DNA of 64,000 nt. It comes from Candidatus Altimarinota bacterium (lineage in GTDB: Bacteria > Patescibacteriota > Gracilibacteria > BD1-5 > UBA2023). The position numbers were made by a program, and so were the translations under genes. The notes below the pieces were generated by a model. The model was given only the letters and a program-made list of their open reading frames with translations, did not search any database and was not told where the DNA came from. Location of the stretch: assembly GCA_028714815.1 (NCBI GenBank), contig JAQTLR010000001.1, forward strand, positions 289,428 to 353,427. Direction: 5' to 3'. This document shows, piece after piece, positions 53,364-63,854 of this stretch (position 1 is the stretch's first letter; each line of letters starts with the position of its first letter).

Positions 53364-53461
53364 TGTATGGAAGGAAGGGTTTTTGTGAAGCGAAAAGATT
53401 GCAAATATCAAAAAAACCGTATACTGAGCCCTAATACATGGTATTTCATCTCCCTTCGCCC

Positions 53462-53809
53462 ATGAATCTCCTTCAAGCATTCTTCATCGTTTCGAGCTTC
53501 GTCATCTTCATCATCGCTTTCGATATCGCCAAACGGCAGAAGTTCAATGCGCTCCACTTCCTTGTCTTTATCGGTATCGGTATCGCGCTTTTTGTGTTCA
53601 CGGTCTTTCCGGACATCTTGAATAGGATGGGTCAGATATTCGGGCTTCAGCGATGAGCGGATGTGCTTGTATATGTGAGCATCATTTTCCTGTTCTATTT
53701 TGTCCTGCTTCTCTTGAACAAGTCCGAAAAGAATCGGGAGGATATCACCCGGCTCGTTCGGGAAATAGGTGTTTTAGAGGATAAACTTCACCAGCATGAC
53801 CATAAATAA
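53462..53809 (+). CDS. DUF2304-like membrane protein
   Basis: A 115-residue protein with helices at ~5-22, ~31-50 and ~68-88 and a charged C-terminal coil (EDITRLVREIGVLEDKLHQ). One TGA-Gly (LQR-G-ADVLV) splits it under the standard code. DUF2304 genes are commonly paired with a GT2 glycosyltransferase, as here, where the two overlap by 14 bp. Probably a membrane partner of that enzyme. Confidence 0.75.
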
Positions 53810-54506
53810 AAAAGAGGTTATATTCCTCATAAGAGCTTATAATGAGGCACCCCGCATCGCGTCGGTCATAGAATCGATCCTCAGTGCCGGATTCGCACAT
53901 ATCCTCGTGGTGGACGACGGGTCGAAGGATGATACTCTGGAGGTTTTATCGCGGTTCCCGACGCTCCATATCGTGCATCATCCGTTCAATCGCGGAGGCG
54001 GTGCGGCGCTCGAGACGGGATTCGAATATATCCGCCGTAATGGAGAGGAACTCGGTATCGGGTATGTCGTGACCTTCGACGCGGATGGGCAGCACCATAT
54101 CGAGGATATCCGGTATTTCATCGATGCTTTCCGGAAAGATCCTTCGCTCGATCTCGTGCTCGGTTCCCGTTTCATCGTCAAGACGCAGAGCAATGTACCT
54201 CTGTTCCGTCGTCTTACTCTTCTCGGTGGGCAATTTTTCACGCTTTTCATCAGTGGTGTATGGCTGACGGATGCTCACAACGGATTTCGGATGTTGCGGC
54301 TCGAGACCGTGAAAAAGATCCACCTGACGATGGACGGTATGGAGTACGGTTCCGAGTTCGTCGATGAGATGCGGCACCAAAGATGCCGTTATACGGAAGT
54401 GCCAGTCAATGTAACCTATACAGAGGATACTCTCGCCAAGGGGCAACACCTCGGCGGTATCTGGCGGATCGTCACGAAGATGCTCTGGAAGAAGTTTTTT
54501 AATTAG
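53796..54506 (+). CDS. Family 2 glycosyltransferase (polyprenyl-phosphate type)
   Basis: A 236-residue GT-A enzyme. VIFLIRAYNEAPRIASVIESIL; HILVVDDGSKDDTLEVL; VVTFDADGQHHIEDI (DxD-like); LGSRFI; DAHNGFRML. Close to dolichol-phosphate mannosyltransferase/DPM1-like enzymes that transfer a sugar to a lipid carrier. No UGA in the gene. Overlaps the DUF2304 gene. Confidence 0.92.
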   Translation: MTINKKEVIFLIRAYNEAPRIASVIESILSAGFAHILVVDDGSKDDTLEVLSRFPTLHIVHHPFNRGGGAALETGFEYIRRNGEELGIGYVVTFDADGQHHIEDIRYFIDAFRKDPSLDLVLGSRFIVKTQSNVPLFRRLTLLGGQFFTLFISGVWLTDAHNGFRMLRLETVKKIHLTMDGMEYGSEFVDEMRHQRCRYTEVPVNVTYTEDTLAKGQHLGGIWRIVTKMLWKKFFN

Positions 54507-54629
54507 GATTTGATTTCGAAAAAATATTTAACTATAATTCTTCTAGTTGTATTTTTTTACTACATAAAGAAATGAAATATATTCAAATACAACAAGATCT
54601 CAGAAATTATAGTTGATTTTATATATTAT

Positions 54630-54684
54630 TTCAGTATATTGAAATAATATAATTATTTATCAATAAATATTCAGTATATTGAAA
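54630..54684. repeat. Two 15-bp direct repeats before the DUF4143 ATPase gene
   Basis: TTCAGTATATTGAAA occurs at 54630-54644 and again at 54670-54684, 40 bp apart, each an imperfect palindrome (TTCA/TGAA). The second overlaps the possible TTG start. Spacing of nearly four helical turns suits paired repressor binding. The rest of the 54507-54678 gap is AT-rich with no other signal seen. Confidence 0.45.
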
Positions 54685-55896
54685 ATATATAATAAAAGGC
54701 CTGTATATTTGGATAAAATCCGACCATTTATATGTAAGGATATTATTAAAGTGCTTATCTGACAAAGGCGTGTTGGGAAAAGCTATATCTTGTTCCAAAT
54801 AATCGATGAATTAAAGCAAAATTTTTGAGTGGCAGATGATCAGATTATCTATATAAACAAGGAACTAAATCAATTTGATAATATACGAGATTATAATGAT
54901 CTTCTCGGATATATTAAAAAATCAGTCCCAAAGAACACACAGAGTGATAAAAAATATATCTTTATAGATGAGATACAAGATATAGTGAATTTTGAAAAGG
55001 CTTTGAGGGATCTACAAGCTTTGTGAAGCTATGATATTTATATTAGTGGGAGTAATGCAAATATGCTTTCTTCAGAAATCGCCACCTATCTTACTGGGAG
55101 ATATATAGAGTTTGAGATATTTCCATTGAATTACAGAGAGTTTTTAGATTTCCATACACTTGAAAACAATAAGGAGAGTTTTTTGAGTTATATGAAATTT
55201 GGATGACTCCCATATCTGAAAAATCTGGAGTTAGATGAGGATATTATTTATGATTATATAAAAAATGTGTACAGTACAATCCTTTTAAAGGATATCGTCA
55301 AAAGGTACAATATAAGAAATATAGATTTCTTGGAGAAGCTTATTTACTATCTTGGGGATAATGTCTGAAGCCTTTTTACGGCAAATAATATTTCCCTCTA
55401 TTTAAAATCTCAAAAAGTAGATATAGGAACGAATGTCGTACTCGAATATCTTCATTATATTACCAGTGTGTTTCTTGTAAATAAAGTAAAAAGGCAAGAA
55501 ATAGTTGGCAAAAAGATTTTTGAGATAAATGATAAATTTTATTTCTCTGATATATGAATGAGAAACGCTATTCTCGGTTGATATAGACAATTCGATATAG
55601 CAAAAATAATTGAGAATCTTGTTTTTCTTCATTTTAAAGCCCTCGGGTATGAAATCCATATCGGGAAAAATAAAACAAAGGAAATAGACTTTATAGTGCA
55701 AAAATGAAGTGATATAAAATATATTCAAGTTTGTTATCTCTTGGCCGATGAACTTACGAGACAAAGGGAATTCGGGAATCTACTGGAGATACAAGATAAT
55801 TATGAAAAAATAGTTTTGAGCATGGATGATTTTATCTCTGGAGATTATATGGGGATAAAACATTATAATTTGATTGACTACCTGAGCCAAAAATAA
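54679..55896 (+). CDS. AAA_14/DUF4143-family ATPase
   Basis: A ~405-residue protein. KRPVYLDKIRPFICKDIIKVLI-G-QRRVGKSYILFQII has the P-loop, whose first Gly is TGA. KYIFIDEIQDIVNFEKALRDL is Walker B; YISGSNANMLSSEIATYLTGRYIEFEIFPLNYREFL is the family hallmark. The C-terminal DUF4143 half has KTKEIDFIVQKGSDIKYIQVCY, a restriction-endonuclease-like E-D-FIV...QV core. No ATG fits; TTG 54679 is assumed. AT-rich and UGA-rich between GC-richer genes, so likely acquired. Role unknown; such ATPases are spread in mobile islands. Confidence 0.85.
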
Positions 55897-55994
55897 GACA
55901 AGGTCCTGATGAGAGGATACTAAAACTTCGGCTGGATATGTTTGACTGGTGGGAGGGGAGGAGACATGAGACTTAGATTTTTTTAAAAATTACT

Positions 55995-57008
55995 ATGAAA
56001 AAAACCATACTCATAACCGGATGAACCGGATATATCGGATCCCATGCGGTCGTTGCATTCGAGCAGGCGGGATATACAACGGTTATCGTCGATAATCTGT
56101 CCAATTCCTCCGAACAGGTGCTCTCGAAGATCGGAAAGATACTCGGATATATTCCGGATTTCCATAAGGCTGATATCTGCGATACGAAGGCGCTTGATGA
56201 AGTTTTTTCGAAACATGGTTTCGATGGGGTGATCCATTTCGCGGGACTGAAAGCCGTAGGAGAGAGCTGTGAAAAGCCGTTTCTGTATTATGGGAACAAT
56301 ATTCTCGGAAGCATCAACCTTTTCGAGGCCATGGTCCGATACAAAGTGCGGAGGATCGTCTTTTCGAGCTCGGCAACCGTATATTCGTCCGATAACACGC
56401 TTCCATTGACAGAGTCCAGCAAGCTCGGGACAACCAATCCCTATGGTACGAGCAAGCTCGTGATAGAGAATGTCCTTCAGGATCTTTCGCTTCATGCTTC
56501 GCTTCAAGCGCTTCCTCTCCGATACTTCAATCCTATCGGCGCTCATCCGTCCGGACACATCGGCGAGAAGCCGAACGGGGTTCCGAATAACCTTCTTCCT
56601 TATATCCTCGATGTTGCCCTCTGAAAACGGGAAAAAGTCCGGGTATTCTGAGATGACTATCCGACTATCGATGGCACAGGAGTCCGTGACTATATCGATG
56701 TAAACGATCTCGTGGATGCCCATATCGCCGCATACAGAAAATTGGAAGAGATATCCGGGGATACGAATGGTTCGTTTACGCCGGTGAATATCGGGACAGG
56801 AAGAGGGACAAGCGTTCTGGAGATGATCCGGATGACCGAGGAGGCGACGGGAAAAAAGGTAGCGTTCGAGAAGGTCGGGAGACGTTCGTGAGACCTTGCA
56901 GAAGTATATGCCTGAGTGGATTTCGCGAAAGAGTTTCTCGGTTGGGAGTCGGAAAAAACCGTAAAAGAAGGAATCGAGAGCGGTTGGAAATTTATCAGTG
57001 GCGTGTAA
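55995..57008 (+). CDS. galE: UDP-glucose 4-epimerase
   Basis: A 337-residue extended SDR enzyme. ILITG-G-TGYIGSHAV is the NAD-binding GxxGxxG (middle Gly TGA). FSSSATVYSS and NPYGTSKLVIE carry the catalytic Ser/Thr and YxxxK; LRYFNPIGAHPSGHIGE and GTGVRDYIDVNDL are GalE-specific. Interconverts UDP-Glc and UDP-Gal (or the HexNAc forms) for surface glycans. ~8 bp before a GT4 gene. Confidence 0.95.
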
Positions 57009-57015
57009 AACAGTT

Positions 57016-58197
57016 ATGAAAAAAATCGATATCATCCAATTCCTTCCATACTTCCCGCCTCACAAGGGGGGATTGGAGGATGTTGCCGAGTGGATGGCTT
57101 CCGCGTATGTGCAAGCAGGATACGGGGAGGTCTTGAACGTGGTTTTTTCCGTGGGACAAGAAGAAATGATCACCTCACCCCTAACCCCTCTCCTATGAGG
57201 AGATGGGGATATTATCTGATACGAAAGAGACGGATATAAGGTAGTGATCCTCCCGGCTTTTGATCTCGTCAAGAACTTTCCGTTTCCTGCTTTTTGGAGG
57301 AGGGAGTTCTGGGATGCATTTCGGGAGGTACGGAAATTCGACGCCCAGATCATCCAGACACATACGAGATTCTTTCTCTCCAGCCTGATCGGTGGGATAT
57401 ATGCGAAGCGACACCGGAAAAAATGGGTGCATATCGAGCACGGGAGCGGGTATGTCGTTTCCGATAAATGGATGGTCGCTTTTTTCTCGAAGCTCTTCGA
57501 TAGGACCATCGGTCTCTGGATTCTGCGTTCCGCAGACAGTATCATTGCTATCAGCGAAGCGTGCAAACGATTCGTCCAGAGCGAGTTCGCGGATCGGGAT
57601 ATATCGGTCATCTATCGTGGGATGGATATTCTTGATATCCCCAGAGTTCCCTCGATAGACGGGAAAGTCCGTATCGCATTCGTCGGACGATTGGTGCATC
57701 TCAAGGGTGTGAGATACCTTCTGGAGGCTCTGAAGTCATTCGATGATGCGGGAATCGATAATATTTCCTGCCGGATTGTCGGAGATGGAGAAGAGCGGGG
57801 AGAGCTTGAGACATTCGTGCAGGACAATAAACTGGAATCTTCTGTTGCTTTTCTCGGATTCCTGAGTAAAAATGAGATATTGAGCGATATTCTCCCGACA
57901 ACCGATATTTTCGTGAATCCGAGCCTTCAGGAATGACTCCCGACGACGGTCATCGAGGCACTGCTGTCAAAATGCATGGTAGTGGCGACGGATGTCGGGG
58001 GGACGAGAGAAATATCGGATAAGGAGGATCTGATTATAGTTTCACCAGAAGATTCCAATGTCCTCTATGATGGTATGAAAGAGGCTCTCTTGAGTTATAA
58101 AGAGGTTTCTGGAAGTTCGTATGCATCGGTTCGGGAGAGGTTTGATTCGGGGAAGAATATCGGGAGGATGTATGAGGTGTATGGGGGTATCGTATAA
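57016..58197 (+). CDS. Family 4 glycosyltransferase
   Basis: A 393-residue GT-B enzyme. IIQFLPYFPPHKGGLEDVAEWMA gives the N-terminal acceptor fold. VRIAFVGRLVHLKGVRYLLEAL starts the donor domain, and PTTDIFVNPSLQE-G-LPTTVIEAL has the EX7E segment with the Gly as TGA. A palindromic element (57170-57211) adds TSPLTPLL-GG-DG near residue 55. Convergent with the minus-strand glycan cluster (3 bp gap). Confidence 0.92.
57170..57211. repeat. Palindromic element in the GT4 gene (copy f, half length)
   Basis: CACCTCACCCCTAACCC with CCTCTCCTATGAGGAGATGG. In frame; the TGA in its loop is read as Gly (LL-G-GDGD). Its left part is nearly identical to copies d and e. Confidence 0.8.
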
Positions 58198-58200
58198 AAA

Positions 58201-59007
58201 TTATCTTAACCAAGGAAAAAATCTCTTTATTCTTACTATAAGGCTTATTGGTACAAAAAAAGTGAATAATCTTAAAAAAAGTGCTGTGGCAAATCTTGGG
58301 TAATCTTTTCTGTATCTTAAAGCAAGAGAGAAAGAAACCTTTTTCATCTTAATCGAATTTTTTGATGTAGTGTTGGAGATACGAATCATATAATTTGTGC
58401 AGTACTCATCTATGTTGCGCATTTCTGTGAGCTTCCCGACCCTGAGCCATAGATCATAGTCTTCGCAGAGATTCATGCTTTCATTGAATCATCCAACTTT
58501 TTGGAAAATATCCTTTCTTATAAGTATGGAAGATTGTATGAATTGATTCGTTAATAGGAGATTATTTCGGATATCCGCATCTGTGTTATGGGTTGAGATA
58601 TTGCCTATATTAACATAGTTTTCATCGATACATGTGGCATATGTCCCGACGATTCAGACCTGAGTGAAATGAGTGAGGACTTCAATTTGTTTTTCTAGTT
58701 TTCTGACGTTACTCCATGTATCATCATCATCAATAAAGGCGATATAATCTCACTTGGCTTGATTAGCTCATTTATTTTTGGAAGTGGAACGCTCCAAATT
58801 TACCTCATTTTTTATATAAATAATTCTATTATCTGATTGTTGGTATTGCAAAATAATCTCTTCAACTTTTTTATCAGTTGATGCATCGTTAATAATGATG
58901 AGTTCAAAATTCTCATAATCCTGTGCCAGAACAGAATCTATAGCCTCTCAGATATAGCGAGAACCGTTATAAGTGGGGAGAATGATAGAAATTAGAGGAG
59001 TATCCAT
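58201..59007 (-). CDS. Family 2 glycosyltransferase
   Basis: A 268-residue GT-A enzyme rebuilt across several TGA codons. [50 protein letters not shown] (DxD); FIQSSILIRKDIFQKVG-G-FNESMNLCEDYDLWLRV. The C-terminus has a hydrophobic hairpin (LFTFFVPISLIVRIKRFF). Last gene of the minus-strand glycan operon; overlaps the fucosyltransferase gene by 16 bp. Confidence 0.9.
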
Positions 59008-59864
59008 GAGGGTGGAATGAGGTTTTGGGTATTAAAATTGTCCGTTTGGAGCCATTTTCCCGGTGCGAGTACGATTTTATCGGGATTCCGTCCGAGCCAT
59101 GCTCACCACCAAGAGAAGCTGCTGTTGGCGATGATGTGATGGGCACACGAGTACATGAGACGGAGATCTTCGTGTCACTGATTCCCATTGTGATCGATGT
59201 AATGTGCGACGACTCATTCCGGAAAGACGATGTTCTCCCGACACCATCCGACATCGTCTGAAAATACGAAAAATACAGGATTTCAGAGCTTTGCTTTCAT
59301 ATACTGTATAGCTTCTTCATAGTAACCGATCGAACAAACCCCATGCCATTTGTTTGCGCTTTCGAGTGCCACGTAGTCACCACGCCGGACATGAAGAGAA
59401 ACGGCATTATTTCCTGCTTCTTGGATGATATCCAAGATATCTTGGTTTTCTTTTGAAAGGGGAGTCTTTACTGTGAATATTTTTTTTATATCGGGTATAT
59501 ATTCCTGAAAATACTTATATGACTGAAACCAGCCGTCCAGATAGGCATTTTTTGGAAATTTCTCAATGAACGCACCATCCCTCTCTCTCGTATATCTCCC
59601 ATGAAATCTGAGACGATTGAGAATATCTATGAATCATGGGTGGATAGAGTAACGAATCCAAGATGGAATATCCGCATAATCCTTATTTATCCCAAAGACA
59701 TCCAATTCGTAGTGACGGAAAGTCCAAGATGCTCCAATGTATCGGCTCTCCAAAAAATACCCGTCAAGAACAATCGCTTCATTGTACTCTTGCGAGAGGC
59801 TGTACGCGAGCACATATTCGAACATCTGATTTCAGAGTCCTCATTGGAGCTTGAGGGTGGGCAT
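58992..59864 (-). CDS. GT11 fucosyltransferase (alpha-1,2 type)
   Basis: A 290-residue protein. MPTLKLQ-GGL-G-NQMFEYVLAYSLS is the family start motif GGLGNQxFQY, in which two of the three Gly are TGA. Donor-site motif LHVRRGDYVALES (HxRRxD). Then SCAHHIIANSSFSWW-G-AWLG, PDKIVLAPGKW. Seven or more TGA codons in total. It should move fucose from GDP-fucose to a surface glycan; the GDP-fucose synthase gene lies at the right edge. Confidence 0.93.
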
Positions 59865-59866
59865 GA

Positions 59867-60742
59867 TTATTTTTTACAGGTAACTTCCAATTCTTCGCCA
59901 AATCACATTTTCGCTATTATGAAGAGAATTGGAAAGAGCAATACAAGCAGTATCTTATGAAAGGTATTTTGATAGAAATTTGTCACTCATCTCTCTGTAT
60001 TGATTGTTCATCTCCACTGGCGATAGGAGAGAATCCACCACCATGGATACGGATTGGTACTTATATTTATGGATTCAAATCAATGTTTTTTGAGTATCTG
60101 TACGATACTTTTTCAATCAAACATATTTATATGAAACGGTACCCAACTTTGGGATGAGTATTTTCTCCATACCAACATCTCTAGGCTTTTTCCATGAGGT
60201 ACCTTGATAGTGAAGGTACCTCATTTTTTCAACAGTCGGTATACTGAACTTAAAAAAGTATCCAAATCGTACACATGTTCGAGTACATGAGAAGTGATAA
60301 TAATATCAAAGTATCCAGCATCGAATTTGAGATCCTCAATAGTTGAATTAAAAAAATGATCAGATGGAAGATATTTTTTACAATCCTCTATGGCTTTTTT
60401 ATTGAGATCGATACCATATATATCGTATCCCTTATTATAAAAAGGAATGAGTTCAATTCCGTGATTACATCCGATATCGAGAACTTCCCCCCCATTCTTA
60501 GTGGGAGATTGAACTAATCGAGCTTTCAGTTTCTCAGTATCTGGATTTACATAGATATCTTCGTATGTCTCGGCGAAGCTCTGAAAATCTGGAATGTTTG
60601 TCAGGTATTGCATGGAGCAATCATTGCATATCACATAGTCGGCGACGAGCTCTGTGTATCATTCCCGCCGATTATGATCAGTAAAAATAAGGGTTTTGGA
60701 AGTACTGGAACATATCGGGCAAGATCTTTCTATTTTGTTCAT
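59867..60742 (-). CDS. SAM-dependent methyltransferase with zinc-binding head
   Basis: A 291-residue protein. N-terminal CxxC pairs (SCPICSSTS; VICNDCSMQYLTNIPDFQSF). Class I methyltransferase core: EVLDIGCNHGIELIPFYNKGYDIYGIDLN, IIITSHVLEHVYDLDTFLSSVYRLLKK-GG-TFTIKVPHG. The core is read through TGA at 60221; under the standard code it would end there. C-terminal ~80 residues include a hydrophobic stretch (ILLVLLFPILFIIA). Two bases before the GT11 start. Confidence 0.87.
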
Positions 60743-61668
60743 GTGCCTTGGATTATTTGTAATAATTTTCTTGTAGTTATCTCGTTGGTGAAATTTTCTA
60801 GAGAGTATGTTCTTGGAGAGTACTTTTCTAACTGTAACATGAATTCGGTGAATTTTACATTGAAATCTTCTGGTCATTGAAAAAATAGTCCACATTCTAC
60901 TGTCATATATGGTGCTGAAATTTTCTCATTATACCATTGGGTGGCTCCATATTCCCAAAATCATCTGTTCCATACGAGTGTTGGAATATCCGCCATCCAT
61001 GACTCATGGAGTGCGAGTCATTGGCTTTCCGATTCTTGTAGATATACCATAGCACTACTCAATTTTAGATTCCTTATATAATCCTCTTTTTTAAAATCAC
61101 CGTATCCAATGGGAGTATACGGTATTTTCTTCGTTGTCAAAAAATTTATTATATGTTCAAATAATTCCTTAGGACAATTTTTTTTATAGACAAGTATATT
61201 TGGTTTATTTTTAAGTGATCTACTCATATCATCTACTCCAGCAGCCCATACTTGAATTCTTGTTTCTTGTGGATTAATAGAAAGAAAATAATCTTTCACC
61301 CACTCTGATGGTACGAGAATAGTATCAATGTTAGGATGGAAACAGATATCATTTTTATTTTCTGGGATGCTTATGTTAGGTCAAGCAATGAGAGATTGAA
61401 TAATTCATTGTTTCTTGAGGCGAAGAGCATATTTAAGAGTTTCAATACCGTTTGGTACGAAGACAATTGAATATATGTCATCCTCTTTAGGGTCAATGTT
61501 ATATCATACCACCCCCCCATTCTGAATGTGAGCGAGTCATCATATAATACTTTGAATTACCGAGTTCGGTCAGTAGGTATTCTTTCCGAGAATATACTTT
61601 ATGTGCCTTTTAAGTCAGTATACGAGTCTCTCTCTTCAGGAGAGTGGTTGAGTCAGGATGGTGAACAT
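60730..61668 (-). CDS. Putative glycosyltransferase of the glycan cluster
   Basis: A 312-residue protein with many TGA-Gly codons. VQSIIGGLAHIQNGGVV; YSIVFVPNGIETLKYAL; ILVPSEWVKDYFLSINP; then AMVYLQESESQ-G-LALHESWMADIPTLVW, which resembles the donor-side E...G...ES segment of GT-B glycosyltransferases. Start ATG 61666-61668 is the first after an in-frame TAA. No exact family assigned. Overlaps the methyltransferase gene by 13 bp. Confidence 0.7.
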
Positions 61669-61710
61669 ATGAAGGTTATGTTATATTTTTTTTCTTAATT
61701 GCATGTAATA

Positions 61711-62355
61711 TTACTCGTTAATTTGGGAACCATCCGGACCAATATATCATTCTATTCATAATTCAGATACATATTTAATCTTCTTTTCTCAAACAAATCT
61801 TAATATTTGTCATAAAATGAATTCTACACTTAATCAAACCATTAAAAAGGGTAGACTTGCTAATAGCAATACTTTCCAGGTGTCTAAATATTTTACTGGT
61901 ACTCAGTATAGTCTTGTAGAAATTGAACCATTTTCTGTTTTTCTGAAATTAAAAATATTTTGAGTCCATTCAATCTTTTTTGTTACAAAGTAGCGTCAGC
62001 TTATTTTGATAAAGAAAGTATCTGGTTTTTTTGTTAAAAATGAAAATAAAACTTTTAGTATACCGGTAGTTTCACCCAGTCATTTATATCTACTATCAAC
62101 GAAAAATCGAATAGTTTTACTATTCCCAAGATAAATATAGTTGTCTACAAGCTCGGACAATCAATCTTTAATATCTTCCAATCCCATTTCTATAAGAATT
62201 ATTTTGGCTTCTGGATAGAATTTCCTTATACTATTGATTGTTCCTATTGTTTGATTAAATCTCTGCCTAGGAGAATAAACTGAACGAGTTTTTGTATAAG
62301 AAAGCCCCTTATCTTTGAAATAAATAACTGACGTAATTATGAAAACTAAACTCAT
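61711..62355 (-). CDS. Unknown protein of the glycan cluster, glycosyltransferase-like
   Basis: A 214-residue protein. It starts MSLVFIITSVIYFKDKGLSYTKTRSVYSP, with QTIGTINSIRKFYPEAKIILIEMG next (Rossmann-like first beta strand and helix), and FFIKISGRYFVTKK in the middle, a segment seen in uncharacterised capsule-type transferases. Several TGA-Gly codons. Position inside the operon is the main reason to link it to sugar transfer. Confidence 0.6.
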
Positions 62356-62369
62356 ACTTTAATTTATTA

Positions 62370-63095
62370 TTAATTAGCGTTACTTAGTATGTATATGTTA
62401 ATCTGGTGCTTATTTCATGGTAAGAATGGCATCATTAGATTATATATAATATATCAAATAAAAGATCTAAAAGAAAAAACATCTTTTAGGTTTAATGAAA
62501 ACTTTCCTTCGTTTGTAGTCTTCTGAACAGTCAGTCAATTTATTTTGAAGTTGTAATTCAAAATATGTGGTGCTATTATATTTATATGTCAAGTTTCGTG
62601 TAAGTCTAATTCAGAAAATAATGCTAATTCTGATTTTACAATAAAATTTGCTTTTGAGTATTTACTAATAATATTAGGAGTTGATAAAATACAGTATCAT
62701 CAAGTTTTTAAACATTTTTTGATATTTCGTATAAAATGAAACTGGTTTTCTAAGTGTTCTACAACTTCTACTGCAAAAATATAATCGAATGCTCATAGGT
62801 CCTCAAAATCTTTATTTAAATCCCTTTTAATAAATTTTGTTCACTTTACTTTATAACTTGTTTCGATAAAATCGACAGAAGTAATATTAATAAAACCATT
62901 GTCCAGTAATCTTTGGTCAAATGCTCAGGATCATGCTCATAATATTAATATGGTTGAATCTTTTTTTGGGTTCAATAAAATGAATTCCTCATAAGCTTTA
63001 TTATGTAAATTAGGATAGGCAAAAATAGTAAGACCCTTATAATCCTGGTATCCTCCTTTTTCCGATAAACTGTATTTTTGTAGTTCTTGGTGCAT
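62370..63095 (-). CDS. Class I SAM-dependent methyltransferase
   Basis: A 241-residue protein. Motif I STILIL-G-A-G-S-G-AFDQRLLDNG has all three Gly as TGA. Motif II ITSVDFIE; post-II DYIFAVEVVEHLENQFHFIRNIKK; KT-GG-YCILSTPN with both Gly as TGA. C-terminal hydrophobic end (YIIYNLMMPFLP). Invisible as a single gene under the standard code. Acceptor unknown, likely a sugar of the surface glycan. Confidence 0.88.
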
Positions 63096-63141
63096 AATTT
63101 TTAATTTTACTAAATAAGGGTAAGTAATTTCTATAATTTTT

Positions 63142-63825
63142 TTATTTTTTACATATAAAGTAGAAGTGCCTCGCCAGTAAATTGGCTATCCATGGCGATA
63201 CTTTAAAAGTGTTTTTATTGGTACCAGACCAACTTTTATCTAAAACTATACTAAAGCCAGCATTTTTTATCAGTTTCAATAAAGTGTTCTGATTAAAAAT
63301 TCTAATATGTTCACCTCGAGTATTTTCATCCGAAACATCCAGAGATGGATTCGGGATAATTCCAAAAAGGAAATATATTCTCATGAATATATTAAAGGTA
63401 TTATGCGTTGAGATAAAGAGTTTTCATCATTTCTTCAGTATTCTGAAAATCTCATTTAGCGCATACTGACAATCAAATATATGCTCTATTACTTCATTGA
63501 ATATGATTATATCAATCGAATTTGCTTCAATTTCATCTAATTTTTGAGAACCTAAATCCCTATTGATTCATTGGATATTCTCCAGAGTCGCTATATGTCT
63601 GAGAACATCTTCAGATAGATCAACTCAGTAATAAGTATTATCAGGAAACTGGTTCCTGAGTGTAAAAATGAGACCATTTGTACCCACTCATACTTCCAGA
63701 ATCTTTTTATTATTCAGATTTTCTTTTAGAAGATCTGAATAAGTTCTCTTTTGCCAAATACTCATAGTGGTTCCACCAACTGTATTGCTTCCATATAATT
63801 TTTGATAATGTTCTTGTATTTTCAT
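63142..63825 (-). CDS. Class I SAM-dependent methyltransferase
   Basis: A 227-residue protein. KKILEV-G-VGTNGLIFTLRNQF (motif I), TYYGVDLSEDVLRHIA (motif II), IIIFNEVIEHIFDCQYALNEIFRILKK-GG-KLFISTHN. A C-terminal membrane-proximal tail (FNIFMRIYFLFGIIPNP ... WIANLLARHFYF). Second methyltransferase of the cluster, 29 bp after the GDP-fucose synthase gene. Confidence 0.88.
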
Positions 63826-63854
63826 GATAGTATGGGTAATTTTTAAAAATCATA

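Noticed and set aside
60195..60223. GAGGTACCTT...AAGGTACCTC hairpin followed by T's on the plus strand, looking like a terminator for a plus-strand ORF at 59957
   Set aside because: It lies inside the minus-strand methyltransferase gene, which continues through a TGA at 60221 (KK-GG-TFTIKVPHG). The plus ORF is a shadow.
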